A stretch of 64,000 nt of DNA from Micropterix aruncella (lineage: Eukaryota > Arthropoda > Insecta > Lepidoptera > Micropterigidae), in contig OX155967.1 of NCBI GenBank assembly GCA_944548615.1, positions 7,054,049-7,118,048 of the forward strand. The letters are read 5' to 3'. Shown in pieces: positions 47,924-58,302 of this stretch. The translations under genes were made by a program, and so were the position numbers. The first letter of the stretch is position 1. Each line of letters begins with the position of its first letter. Below the pieces are notes generated by a model. It saw only the letters and a program-made list of their open reading frames with translations, did not search any database and had not been told where the DNA came from.

Positions 47924-48484
47924 TCTATACTAATATTATAAAGAGGTAAAGTTTGTGAGGTTGTAGGAAGTAATCTCTGGATCTACTGAACCGATTTTGG
48001 ATCTACTGAAAATTCTTTCAATAATAGAAAGCCACGTTATTTGTGAGTGGTATAGGCTATATATTAATCCGAAAAATGAAAAGACTTTTTCGGAGTAGTC
48101 GGATTTGCAAAGCAAGTCGGAGAAAAAACGATCGAATGAAAACGTTTGTTACGAACGCTGCCTTAAAGATGAGAGATATATGGTTGAGTTTTAGAGAAAA
48201 GTTATAGAGCTTGATAATGCCTACAAAAAAGTCACTGATAGCATATATCTGACTTTTATATTTAAGTCACAAAAAGTAGTTTCTCATATTAGAAAAATTA
48301 TTTGAATCATTAGGTCATGTTTATTGCTCATATTATCGACAATTATGATTTTTTATCAAAATAAGTAAATTTATCGTCTCAAGTGTTTAAAACAAAAGAC
48401 TATTCCCTTTTACTGCATAAATAGTTAAAGAGATAATACGACATAGGTATGGAACCGCGACCGTGTCGTAATCTATCTATACTA
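47924..48484 (+). mobile_element. Lep1-like Helitron, 3'-truncated
   Basis: Starts TCTATACTAATATTATAAAG after A. GGATCTACTGAA is duplicated near 47985-48010. It ends at GGAACCGCGACCGTGTCGTA without hairpin or CTAG, directly in front of a second Helitron 5' end. Confidence 0.75.
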
Positions 48485-49814
48485 TCTATACTAATATTAT
48501 AGAGAGGTACAGTTTGTGAGGTTGTTGGAAGTGATCTCTGGATCTAAGTCGGAGAAAAAACGGTCGAGTGAATACGTTTCTTACGAACGCTGCCTTAAAG
48601 ATGACAGATATATGATTGAGTTCTAGAGAAAAGTTGTAGAGATTGATAATGCCTACAAAAAAGTCAGCGACAGCATATGTCTAACTTTTATATTTAAGTT
48701 GTTGGAGCTTCAGTCCAACATACCCACAACAAAAAAGTAATTTCTACAGAATCGAAACCGCAAACCCGCTCAAATCTACACGAGCCAGCTGCAGTTGATT
48801 TCCAACTAAATTCGGCATTTTACGCACAGTCAGGAGATGACTAATGTCATTTCTTCTGATCGATACGAAATTAACAGACATTTCTCACCCCACTCACAAC
48901 TATTGCGTCACTGCTTACAATATAAAACGCAGTACATTTCGATCGATCGATATCATTCCTGTTGGGCAGTTATCGCGCTACACATCTTCATCATTCCCTG
49001 GCGGACAGCAACCGCTCATCTACAAGTACTCGCGCTCTTCATTACCTTCGAGTCATAAATTATCCGCGACGTTACACACTTCGGACACACAACCACGGCT
49101 TCACCTCGCGCCCACACTACCTACGCAACGGCGAAATATCAATCAACGCGTTACGAACTGGCAACCTACTACAGACCTTCTGAATAAATACTTCAACTTC
49201 AACATCCACGACTTTCAATAACGGAGAAAACTTCCTGATGAGAACCACCCTTCGCTCACAATCAATTGGGGTCTAGTGAAGGGTGGCCACTCTCACAAAG
49301 TCACAAAAAGTAGTTTTCTATAACTAAAAAATAATTTAAATCGTTAGGTCATGTTTATTGATCATATTATCAACAATTATTAATTCTTATCAAAATAAGT
49401 AAATTTATCGTCTCAAGTATTTGCAACAAAAGACTTTTCCCTTTTACTGTATATAATTTTCCTTTTAAGAGATAATACGACATAGGTATGGAACCGCGAC
49501 CGTATCTCGGGTTGGAACTCCTGAAAGAATGGTACCAAGTAATAACATAACATCTAATATAGTATACAGAGATGTTTTGAACAATTAAAATAAACATAAT
49601 TTATTCAATCACAATCATTTCATTCACTCATTAGAAACTCGGTAATATATCCATATCGGCATGCAAATACATACATACATATGCAGTAAAAATATAACTC
49701 TCCTTTTGACAGTAAGGAAATAAATCATAACACACAGTGCTAACCGTACCACACTCATAATTTCATACAAGTAAAAATGTTTACCGCCCAACGAAGTGGG
49801 CACGGGTCAGCTAG
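48485..49814 (+). mobile_element. Lep1-like Helitron interrupted by a solo LTR
   Basis: The 5' end TCTATACTAATATTATAGAG and 3' hairpin GCCCA/TGGGC with CTAG at 49811-49814 followed by T are both present. A short internal deletion near 48545 removes about 120 bp relative to the paralogues. The LTR at 48700-49297 splits the motif TATTTAAGT|CACAAAAAGTAG that is intact at 15096 and elsewhere. Confidence 0.85.
48700..49297 (+). mobile_element. Solo LTR, 4-bp target duplication AAGT
   Basis: Begins TGTTGGAGCTTCAGTCC and ends GGCCACTCTCACA. AAGT lies at 48696-48699 and 49298-49301. It is 598 bp, the same length as the copy at 17108-17705. A TATA-like ATATAAAA lies near 48919 and AATAAA near 49182. 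There is no internal coding region. Confidence 0.9.
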
Positions 49815-49956
49815 TTTACAATAAAACATTTAGGAACTATTTATAACAATAAATAAATAATAAAAAATAATAAATGCTTATTCGATGCAGTTCAGTTCAG
49901 TGCAACTCACTTTATTTCAAAAAACTTTACAGATTATATAAACGTATATACTGGGC
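49815..49956. other. Short spacer
   Basis: AT-rich; no feature. Confidence 0.4.
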
Positions 49957-50262
49957 CCGATTGCGTTTCTTCGTGAACTAAAATAGAAATTTAGTTCAAC
50001 CGTACAAGACAGAGCAATACGTTAGAACGGAATATGAAATGATTTTTTGTCGATTTCCTCGCATCAAAACTACCTGTCGAACTTATAGACGCCGGAATAA
50101 GTTCAAACAAATTTCGTGCGGTGTTAGATTTAGCTGCTTCTTCGGTGGGTAGTTTTAAGGAGGACAAGTGACGACCGTTCATTTCACATTACGCTCTGTT
50201 ATACTGCTCTGTCTCATTCACATCAACTAATTCCCAATGTTAGTCAAGAGAAACGCAATCGG
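49957..50262. mobile_element. MITE with CCGATTGCGTTTCT TIRs
   Basis: CCGATTGCGTTTCT (49957-49970) is exactly inverted at 50249-50262 (AGAAACGCAATCGG). The pairing continues loosely through TTAGTT/AACTAA blocks inside. It is 306 bp with no meaningful ORF. Target duplication is not obvious. Confidence 0.65.
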
Positions 50263-50859
50263 ATGCCGGTCAATTAAAACTCATCCATGTAACATATATT
50301 TTTTAAGGATCAACTCGTCAAACTGATTGTTTCAAACTCTTCGATGATTACCTATTGCCTTAGTTATTATTATATTAGTGTTGAGTTTAATTCAATAAGC
50401 GGTCGATCTAATTTATCGCAGTCACATCGATTACTTTGCGGGTGGCCCGCTACGGCAGTCCCTTGTCACATTTTGCCGTACCACATTCGGAATTCCCTAT
50501 TCGGAATGATTCATCTGGCCGGAAATGTAAATGTCACTCGCTGTGATATTACTTACCTTTTACGACACATATACGGAATACAGAGTAATATGGACAGTTT
50601 TCTGTGTTTCCGGTGTCCGTTGTACGCGCGGTCACGTGACAGCTACTATACCGATTTGTTTAAAATGTTGTATGTAGGATACATTTCACTTTCTGTATGT
50701 ACGGTTATTTTATGAGAGTCGATGGTTATTTTATGAGAGAGATGGTTTCGAAACGACGAGGATCGTTTCGAAACCATCATATAACCTCAAAATTAAAAGT
50801 AACTGCCATATAAGCTAAAAGTTAAATACATTTTTTTCTTGAAAGTGGTTATGACGAAT
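50263..50859. other. Unassigned ORF and a 16-bp hairpin
   Basis: A 123-codon plus frame (50344-50715) contains CHILPYHIRNSLFGM and FLCFRCPLYARSRD. The Cys/Pro-rich string could come from the C-terminus of a LINE, but I cannot assign it. GATGGTTTCGAAACGA at 50741-50756 is perfectly inverted at 50763-50778 with a 6-nt loop, after a short tandem duplication of GGTTATTTTATGAGAG. Confidence 0.45.
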
Positions 50860-51930
50860 TTGATGATTTCTTTTTTACACGACAGCCCAAAAAGATAGTT
50901 ATGTGTTCAGATTTCATCTATGTATGATTTCCGTTTCTTTATTCTAGCAAAGCTTTTAAACGCCTAAACCGATTTAGAAGTGTGTCATATTGTTAGAATC
51001 GTTTTGTTCTCCCTAGTGGCATAAGATACGCGACCCATTGCTCGTATACAAGGAGAAAATAGCGTCTTTAATAAAAATCGCCGTATTTCGCGGTGACATT
51101 CATTAAATGACAGTTAAGCTTTTTTTCGTTCTTACTCTATGCGGCTGTTAGGAATAGATCCGATAGGCCTAGTAACGAAAAGAAATATTTGGAATATAAT
51201 AATGCAAAATAAATTATACAAAGTGTTTAATTATTACGCTCCACAAAATATTATCGATTTTTAAATAACCGTTTTTGGTTCTTACGAATTTATCCCAATC
51301 CAACGTTTTGGGAAATTATAAAACTATGCAACTGTACTCGGAAAAATGTAAGTATTAATGAAGGAACCCTGATTTTATTACTACAATAACTTCTAAATGC
51401 TTGAGCCTATTTTGAAGTGTGTAATATTGTTAGAATCGTAATGTCATCCCGAGTATCTTAGGGTAAACTCCTACCCAAAGATACTCGAGATAAGATAACC
51501 AAAGATACTCGAGATAGGATGCCCTAAAAGCAATAATGAAGTAACTGTATGTACGTGGTGATAAATTTAAATATTGTAAAAACGAACTAATATACTGTAA
51601 TTTAAATGTACCTAAATATTAAGTTTCTACAATCTGTTAAGATTTTTTGGAAATAAATTGAAATTGAACTGCAACCAAAAATTGAACCTAAACTCTCAAA
51701 AATGTCCAAATGTCAATAAATGTCCAACTTCTTTAAATGTCCAAATGTCAATCAATTAACATAAATATATCATGTTTAGTGTTAAATGAAAGGTCTGATT
51801 AAGTTTCAGTGTCAGACAAATACATAAACCACAAATATCTTGTAAAAATACAGTAATAAAAATAATTCTAAATACAATATTTCACTTTCTGTAACAGCAG
51901 TAGGGTTTTTTATTATTTTTAATATATTTA
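50860..51930 (+). repeat. Repeat E, extended copy
   Basis: Contains two versions of the GAAGTGTGT(C/A)ATATTGTTAG block (50980 and 51412), AATGTCCAAATGTCAAT repeats, and the ACATAAACCACAAATATCTT block, in the same order as at 38985-40915. ATACTCGAGATA also occurs twice near 51480-51515. It is non-coding and unclassified. Confidence 0.6.
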
Positions 51931-52024
51931 CTTATTCAAGGTCGTCTTTATATATACCGATGGAACGCACCCTCTATTTGTTCCCAGGAAGACAATTTTT
52001 TTAAAAGAAGACATCAAGTGTAGT

Positions 52025-52255
52025 GGAAATTACTCAAGACAACAATACAAATGAGCCCAAATTCGACTATCTCAGCATTTTCCATTAGGGAGTTCTAGTG
52101 CAATTTTCCGGCTCCATCTTCAGACCATCGTCGTCATGCATAATGGAAAGTACTCATGATAACAAAACATACTAGTCCAAATTCGACTGTCCTACCATTC
52201 GCCATCAAGGAGTTACAGTCCCTATGACCCGGCACCATCATGAAATCAGCTCGAT
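52025..52255. repeat. Two tandem ~120-bp units
   Basis: CCCAAATTCGACTATCT...CATTAGGGAGTT (first unit) and TCCAAATTCGACTGTCC...CATCAAGGAGTT (second unit) align over about 110 bp with roughly 70-75% identity by eye. Each ends in a CCGGC(T/A)CCATC(T/A)T motif. Confidence 0.65.
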
Positions 52256-52520
52256 GGTGCCAGAATATGTCATTACCATGGAACTTGCATAAGTATGCTA
52301 ATTTTTAGCACAATCTGACAATAACAAGAGGTTGAAAAATGGTTTGCAAATTATTAAAAAAAATAACTTAAAACTGCAGAATAGACAGGAAGCTAGAAAA
52401 AAGTTGCCAATTAAAAAAAAGAAAAATAAATTATTCAAACTAAATATAACGCAAAGAGAAGGAAAGGACGAAGGAAGGAAAGGGAAGCGAGAAGAAGGAG
52501 GAGCAGGAGGGTTAGTCATG
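52256..52520. other. Purine-rich LINE 3' UTR region
   Basis: The stretch 52430-52510 is strongly purine-rich on the plus strand (GAAGGAAAGGACGAAGGAAG). It follows the stop of the minus-strand LINE fragment at 52521 and probably is its 3' UTR. Confidence 0.4.
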
Positions 52521-52640
52521 TTAGTCGCTTAGGTTTATGTGCTCCTTCAGCATGGATTTGAACGCGGTGATGCTGGGGGCTGTTCTGACATAATACGGTA
52601 AAGCGTTCCAGAGTCGTGCAGCTACCTACCACGGAGAAGG
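52521..52640 (-). pseudogene. LINE C-terminal fragment
   Basis: The minus strand reads VAARLWNALPYYVRTAPSIT, then AFKSMLKEHINLSD and a stop at 52521-52523. The AARLWNxLPxxxR...FKxxLKxH pattern is the standard C-terminus of CR1/Jockey-group polymerases, as at 9273-9575. Only 35-40 codons remain. Confidence 0.75.
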
Positions 52641-53226
52641 ATTACTATAAGATATAGATGATTATTAGTAAAACTTGTCGCGTGAAACTTCCTTCATATT
52701 CTTCTATTATAGCTATTAGTATAACATTTGTATTTAAAACATTAGTAATTATATTTTTATTTTCATTATGCAATGTGATGTTTAGTACCTTTAGTACCAA
52801 TGTTGGCTCCCCCTTTTTATCAGTGTATATTTACGGGTAATGCTAGTTGTTTGAGTAAACCTAGGTTTACCCGGGTATACTTAGAATTACCCAATGATTT
52901 TGGGTAATGTCCGAATAATAATGGAAATACTTTTTAATTCGGGCTTTACCAATACACACCTAGGTTTACCCAAGGCTGGCTGGGTATTGTTAGAATAATT
53001 AGCGAAATTAAAAAAAAAGTGCGCTGATCGCTTTTATTTATTAAAAAAACATATAAAAGAAAAACATAATAGCTTTCCTAAGCATACCACACGTACCTAA
53101 AGTACTTTTGACAGAGATAATTCGTATAGTTATGTAAGTATGTAAGGAATATTGAATTTTTTTATAACAATACATAGTTCACAAAAGGCATGTCAAAAAT
53201 AAAACTTTCATAAATTACTAATGATG

Positions 53227-53796
53227 TGTGAGGTGGCCACCCTGCACTAGACTCCAATTGCTCGTGTGTGAAGGGTGGTTCTCATCAAGGGGTTTTCTCC
53301 GTATTGAAAGCCGATGTTGCTGAAGTTGAAGTGATTTATTCAGAAGGTATGTGATCGGTTGTCAGTTTGTAACGCTTTGATTGATAAGTCGCGGAGTATG
53401 TGTAGTGTGTGCTCGAAGTATATGTCGCAGTTGTGTAATCGCGGAGTGAGACTTGACGATCGGTATCGCGGATAATGTAGTGACTGCTTGATGATGATGA
53501 TAACGAGGTGTAGTCGCGGTCTGTGCTCACTGGAGGATGATAAATGATCGATCGAATGTATGGCTTTAAATATCGTGTGTATGATGCAATGTTCAATGCG
53601 TGGGAGGAATAAAGTGTGTCAAATTGAATCGATTAGAAGAAATGATATTAGTCATCGGCTGTGTGTGCATTAATTGCCGAAATTATATAGAATTCAATGC
53701 TAGTTGACGCGTGTTATATTAAGTGTGTTTGCAGTTTAGATTCTAGAGAAATTACTTCTTTTGTTGACTCTAATATATTGGGCGAAGTCCTCAACA
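53227..53796 (-). mobile_element. Solo LTR, 4-bp target duplication GATG
   Basis: Plus strand TGTGAGGTGGCCACCC to GAAGTCCTCAACA, flanked by GATG at 53223-53226 and 53797-53800. It is 570 bp. In its own orientation AATAAA is near 53332 and a TATA-like stretch near 53565. It is more diverged from the other two copies than they are from each other. Confidence 0.9.
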
Positions 53797-53815
53797 GATG
53801 TTATTAAAATAGACC

Positions 53816-54301
53816 TTATTTATTTAAGCAAGACAAACTGCTGTGACACTTTGAATTGCAGAATTTTCCCGCAGCCTTGCATGTACACTTCTTTGTAGCA
53901 CATTTTGTTTTGCAGTTACACCTTTTATAGCATTGACCTCCTGAAAGCGACTGTTCATTTGCAAGTTGTCCTAAGCTTTTTGTTCCTGGTGATATATTTT
54001 CAGTGTCACTCAGTTTATCCTGAGATACAGAAAACTGGTTCCTTGAGAACATTTCCTCGATAGTTCCACGTTCGTTTCCTAGCCTATAAAAATCATCAGT
54101 ATTTTCTATAACTGCCATAATCACTTTCCGAAAATCTCCTCTTCCTCTGTCAACATCTGGTATTTGGACTCTTACCGTATCTCCAACAGAACATGGATCA
54201 GGAGCGACGTGTTTGAAATTGACACCTAACATTACCCAGCCAGTGTTGGGTAGACCTAAGTAATTATGGGTAAATCCCGAATTATAATTTATTTCCATCA
54301 T
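53816..54301 (-). CDS. Ginger/KRBA2-like transposase, C-terminal fragment
   Basis: The open frame of 161 codons has two parts. Residues about 28-80 contain PCSVGDTVRVQIPDVDRGRG, then VIENTDDFYRLGNERGTIEE and MFSRNQF. This is the small beta-rich region found after the integrase core in Ginger-type (KRBA2-like) proteins. Residues 122-161 form a Cys-rich end, QCYKRCNCKTKCATKKCTCK, with CNSKCHSSLSCLNK, matching the C-terminal CXC-like motif of the same proteins. The DDE integrase core that should precede it is absent. The first 28 codons (to GWVMLGVN) lie in the inverted terminal repeat, whose left counterpart at 52940-53000 translates similarly (LGLPKAGWVLL), so the ATG at 54301 is probably not the original start. 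Identification relies on remembered family motifs. The fragment is open but cannot be a working transposase. Confidence 0.7.
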   Translation of the reverse strand: MMEINYNSGFTHNYLGLPNTGWVMLGVNFKHVAPDPCSVGDTVRVQIPDVDRGRGDFRKVIMAVIENTDDFYRLGNERGTIEEMFSRNQFSVSQDKLSDTENISPGTKSLGQLANEQSLSGGQCYKRCNCKTKCATKKCTCKAAGKFCNSKCHSSLSCLNK

Positions 54302-54313
54302 TATTCGGACATT

Positions 54314-54809
54314 TTTTTTATTTTTTTTTTATTTGTTGAGTGGGGCTTTTCTAAGGTCTTTATGAGCCTTGTAACACTACGACCATTGCTGATCTATTGT
54401 GCTCGCCACCTACTATAGTTCTGCGCTAAGCCTCGTGTCATTTAAGAACCGCAGCAGGCTTTTGGCGCCAGATTGTTTTACCTCCTCAGGTTGGAGGTAG
54501 TGACCACCCAGGTGGTTGTATCTTTTACGCATCAGCGGGCCACACTCGCACATGAGGTGCTGGGGAGTTTCCTCTGCCCCTTGGCAGAACCTGCACATTT
54601 TTGTGTCTTTGAGCTTGAGGTTGAACATGTGTTTGTTCAGGCCACAATGCCCCGTGAGCGCCCTTACCAGTATGCGTAGATTGTTCCTATTTAGGGATAG
54701 GGCCTCACGGGCCGTCTTACGGTCGTAAGGCTTAATAAGCGCTTTGGAATGATTCAACCCTGGCGTGTTGTTCCAGTGGTTGACGGATTGTTCTAAACAC
54801 ATTTACCCG
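54314..54809 (-). mobile_element. 5'-truncated LINE (R1/I group), inserted in the Ginger-like right arm
   Basis: ATTCGGACAT at 54304-54313 is repeated at 54810-54819. The minus-strand frame (54802-54413) reads VNHWNNTPGLNHSKALIKPY, LTGHCGLNKHMFNLKLKDTK and CRFCQGAEETPQHLMCEC, the post-RNase H knuckle region of I/R1/LOA-group LINEs. It ends with a short 3' UTR and a T-rich plus-strand run (54314-54334), that is, a poly(A) tail. It is related to, but not the same as, the fragment at 11988-12353. Confidence 0.8.
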
Positions 54810-54919
54810 ATTCGGACATTCGGATATTCGGACATTACCCAACATCCTTGGGTAATTCTAGATATACCCGAGTAAACCTAGGTTTACTCAAACAACTAGT
54901 ATTACCCGTAACATATACA

Positions 54920-56078
54920 TAACATGGAATTTACATATTTTACCTACTTTGTTAAATGCAATGAATAAAAAATCGGTTTCCCATTAATGAATAACGTTAA
55001 TTTTTCCAACATAAATAATTATGCTACTCGTTTACACGGTACTTGATTTCCACTAAGCTCACGGGTAGATAGGATTACTTATTATTATTAATAATATTAT
55101 TATAATTAGTACATTTAAATTTTAATTGAGATTAAATTGACTTAAGAAATTAAATTGAATTAAATTGTATTTGCGAAAAAGGTAAAATTATAATAAATAA
55201 TTTGAAACATTCTTCATCTGTGCGCTCTCAGATATATTTCCTGAGGATCGACTTCAGGGCTCAAGCCCGCTCTGTAATCTAGGAGATGGGGGGGGGGGGG
55301 GGTAATAAAGGGGGCACCAAATTTTTATGTTGAAAATGGCGCCTTGCTTTCAGGGTGCGTCGTACTTTCGATTGTTCATATGATTTTGGAACGCATCCTA
55401 ACTTGATTTTTGAACACGTGCTTAGTTTATGTAATGTCTCTGTTAGAGAAATTCCCTTGGCGTCTAGAAAGATTCCTCCCCACAGACAGAAGGAAACGGG
55501 ACAACAAGCGCGGATCCGAATATACCCAAACGGCCGAACGCCAAGTGACGGTCAGTATTTATGTAACTGATTAGATGTGTGTGTAATTAGCTTTATTTTT
55601 CTTTATTAGATACTACTAGTTTCTTTGTTAGTAATTGATTCTTCCGCAGAAAGGAAAACTAGGCTCGTACAGCTGTAGCTAGCAAGGTTAGATATAAAAA
55701 AATACTGGGACCTAAGGATTGAATGTTTGTACAGTCTGGCTTTTGCGTTGCATACGCTGTCTATAGTAAAGCCACACATAAAGAAAAGTTGATCGCAAAC
55801 GGGTAATGAAGAGTGCATATTTATTTAAGGGTTCTATTCTATTTATTTCTATTCTATTATTATATTTCCCGGCAACAAAAAATCCCGCCCAATGTATTTG
55901 TTTAGTGAGTTTTTATATAAATGTTTAGTGAATTTTTATATAAATGTATGTATCTTTTTTTATTTATTAACCATTCCTTAAATACACTAAACCCAAACGT
56001 TATAAACATCAAACTGAATACAAAGGAAAAGCAACGATTACATCAAATATTATCTTACAAATAGAAACAGTTGGGCGG
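54920..56078. other. No gene; poly(G) run
   Basis: A poly(G) run at 55289-55304. Frames at 55355-55570 and 55606-55818 carry no recognised motif. AAATGTTTAGTGA(G/A)TTTTTATATA is duplicated at 55905-55945. Confidence 0.4.
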
Positions 56079-56640
56079 TGTCGGCTACAATGGGCGAACC
56101 CATCACCCCAGGCTGGTATAACGCCGTGGAATGAGCGTAGAAGACTTACAAAATGACAATCCACTATCTAGCTCCGCCAACTAGCCCGCGAGAGACCAAC
56201 CCTTACCGCCCGGCACCTTGCTACCAGTTATGGCCAGATTTCTCTGGCCTCCCGACTGGTTACAGGTTCGAAGGCGCTTGCGCGATCCTCTCCCTTATGT
56301 AGCGGTGTAGCGGTGGTCTACCGAATATATCGCGGACCACGGCATTCTTTCCCCGGCTGTTTACCATCCGGTAACATGTAGCCGAATGGTCGTTTCAAGA
56401 GCAGCTGCCACAAGTTAAATAACCCCCGCTCTGTAGGAAACAAAGCCGATTCCAGACTCCCCGACTATCAGTCAGAATGCATAGTCGATTGTCTGACCGT
56501 CTGCGGTGCGCAGACCATCCAGGAGTGCCTGATTCCTAGGGAAACTGGCCCGCAGGCCAAGATCCTACTCGGGCTCGCACTTCAGCGTGGAGGTTTGCCG
56601 GATGGGTGTAGATCGGTGAGTTTGGTCGACACTATAGTTG
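56079..56640 (+). repeat. Family A repeat (copy A9)
   Basis: Begins with the 5' block GGCGGTGTCGGCTACAATGG and continues through GGTTACAGGTTCGAAGGCGC, TCGCGGACCACGGCATTCTT and GAATGCATAGTCGATTGTCT to GTGAGTTTGGTCGACACTAT. It lacks the final ATGGGCCCATTAG. GGTTCGAAGGC resembles a Pol III box B, but no matching box A is evident. Confidence 0.7.
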
Positions 56641-57041
56641 TGAATTTATAGTTGACGAATTTAGTAAAAGATAGACGATATATCATATCAATTGTCCCCA
56701 AAGGGTAATCCTTTAGATAGAAGCAATCTTAGCCGAATAGCAGGGGACGTTTAGAGCGCACCTAGATAACCCATCTTTAAGCGGCCCTCTGTCCCTTGAA
56801 TGGTAGGATAATGGTTGCCTTTTAACCGGGGGGTTGTGGAGATGTAACCTTTCCATAAATAAGTAATGGGGGCCTCTTTGTTCATTTGGATGCGACAGGC
56901 ACCCTCGTCGGTTCGGGCATTATTTTGACTTGTGACCTACGCGATTCCGTCATTGATTGCTTTGGGTATTGGCAAAGGGGTATCGATCCACTCTTCCCAT
57001 TTCCCTATAGTTCAACAGGCCATCTCCAGAGACCCCCTGTT
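56641..57041. other. Unassigned
   Basis: No gene is recognised. The 63-codon frame at 56886-57077 overlaps the Penelope-like end and has no motif. Confidence 0.35.
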
Positions 57042-57090
57042 GAAATCGAAGGCTATCGCGGTTGTTTGACAATATAAATAGGATAGAAAG
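57042..57090. mobile_element. Penelope-like element end fragment
   Basis: AAATCGAAGGCTATCGCGGT, TGTTTGACAATATAAATAGG and ATAGAAA match the outermost bases of the Penelope-like insertion at 39718. Only the terminus is present. Confidence 0.6.
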
Positions 57091-57639
57091 CGTTTTTTGT
57101 TAATGTTGACTTTACCACGTGTAGGATCTTCTATCAACTTGTTTATTATTAATTGCCATGACCTACTAAATACATTGGTTTTGTTTTTTTTTTAGTTTTA
57201 CTTATTTGGATTTTGTTAAACATAACCCATACGACACTGTCAATATACATATTTATATGTTGCTTAATTATATTACAGACATTTAGATGGCCTAACTTAA
57301 AAATATATTGCGGTGCCTTTATTTCTCGAAAGAATTATCGTTTGTGGGTTTTATTTCCATTTTATAGTTTTATGTCCTTCTTTACTTCACCAAATCCACC
57401 TCACGATACAGTGTATGACTCCACCACATAATTTTAACAGCGAATAAAATTCTTTATTACTCTCTTACTTTCTCGCACTAAATATTTCGCAGTCTCATTT
57501 GGTGCCATTTTTATGGCCAAGCGGTTTTACGGCCAATGGACACGTGACATTATACACCGATCTTAACACGAAGAAAGTCATTATTCAACTCTAATCGAGG
57601 TTAAAATTTTTGTAAAAGTAGATTTAATTATGATTATCA
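57091..57639. other. AT-rich, no gene
   Basis: A 72-codon plus frame (57213-57431) looks like chance in AT-rich DNA. Confidence 0.35.
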
Positions 57640-57840
57640 AAACGTAAGTTGTGAGTCATGTTTAATTTGTACAGTTGACATTTGGACAGTTAAGGATGAT
57701 ATAACGACTCTATCAATACCATACATTTCCAAATCGGTTGAATAAAGGTGGAATAAAGAAACGGAAAACATACATAGATGAATTCTGAACACATTGCACT
57801 CCTTTTTGTTTTAGACAGTCGTGTAAAAAGACCCATTTCG
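57640..57840 (-). repeat. Repeat E, partial copy, inverse
   Basis: GGTGGAATAAAGAAACGGAA, CACATTGCACTCCTTTTTGT and AGACAGTCGTGTAAAAAGAC are the inverse of 50870-50950 and 39000-39080. Confidence 0.6.
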
Positions 57841-57988
57841 GCTCGTGAGCAGAAAACTCACGGCTCACGCTTACGATCACGGCTCGCACGCCGGCCGCTA
57901 ACGCTCTTTTTTTTATTTTTATTTATTTATCCATATTAATAACATATAATTAATTAATTACAAACTATTGATTAAAAACTAGTAGTGC

Positions 57989-58302
57989 TTAACCCCTTGA
58001 GTATGATACGACCAAATCTGGTTCTGAAACAATTATCCGTTGAGTATGATACGACCAGATCTGGTTCCGCGTTTTTTTCACTTCTTTGACGTTCTCATAT
58101 TTATTCATAATTATCTAATTGTTTTACAAAATGATATTTCAATATTCTATATTCGAAATTTCAATGCAATCATTGTGCAGTTGTTCTTTTTATGATTGGT
58201 GTAGTAGTTTCGTAGTTATAGTACTTTAAGGTCGATGTCGCCGAAAATCCTGCAAAAGAGACAGATGCATCCATGAAAATACCCATTTACTCCAAGGGTT
58301 AA
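57989..58302. mobile_element. piggyBac-type MITE, complete
   Basis: TTAACCCCTTGAGTA at the left (57989) and TACTCCAAGGGTTAA at the right (to 58302) are imperfect inverted repeats, both bounded by TTAA. A TTAA target with CCC-starting ends is the signature of piggyBac elements. Near the left end GAGTATGATACGACCA(A/G)ATC and TGGTTC are tandemly duplicated. At 314 bp it has no transposase. Confidence 0.85.

Larger units (their letters stand above)
52824..54919. mobile_element. Ginger-like DNA transposon remnant with long GGGTAA-rich TIRs
   Basis: The left end (52824 on) and the inverted right end (54919 back) both start TGTATAT, then TTACGGGTAAT, CTAGTTGTTTGAGTAAACCT, AGGTTTAC and GGGTAATGTCCGAAT. 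Similarity continues for about 170 bp, past a LINE inserted in the right arm. Inside is a minus-strand gene fragment (53816-54301) with a CXC-type Cys-rich end like that of Ginger/KRBA2-like transposases. A solo LTR (53227-53796) interrupts the left half. The 4-bp flanks (TCAG and TAAC) do not match, so either the ends are slightly misplaced or the duplication has decayed. Confidence 0.65.

Noticed and set aside
53816..54301. Host CXC/tesmin-type regulatory gene
   Set aside because: The Cys-rich end fits a CXC motif, but it lies inside a transposon with inverted ends and the neighbouring region matches Ginger/KRBA2-like transposases better.
56266..56285. Pol III promoter in family A (GGTTCGAAGGC)
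   Set aside because: No box A at a suitable distance, and the motif is degraded in other copies.
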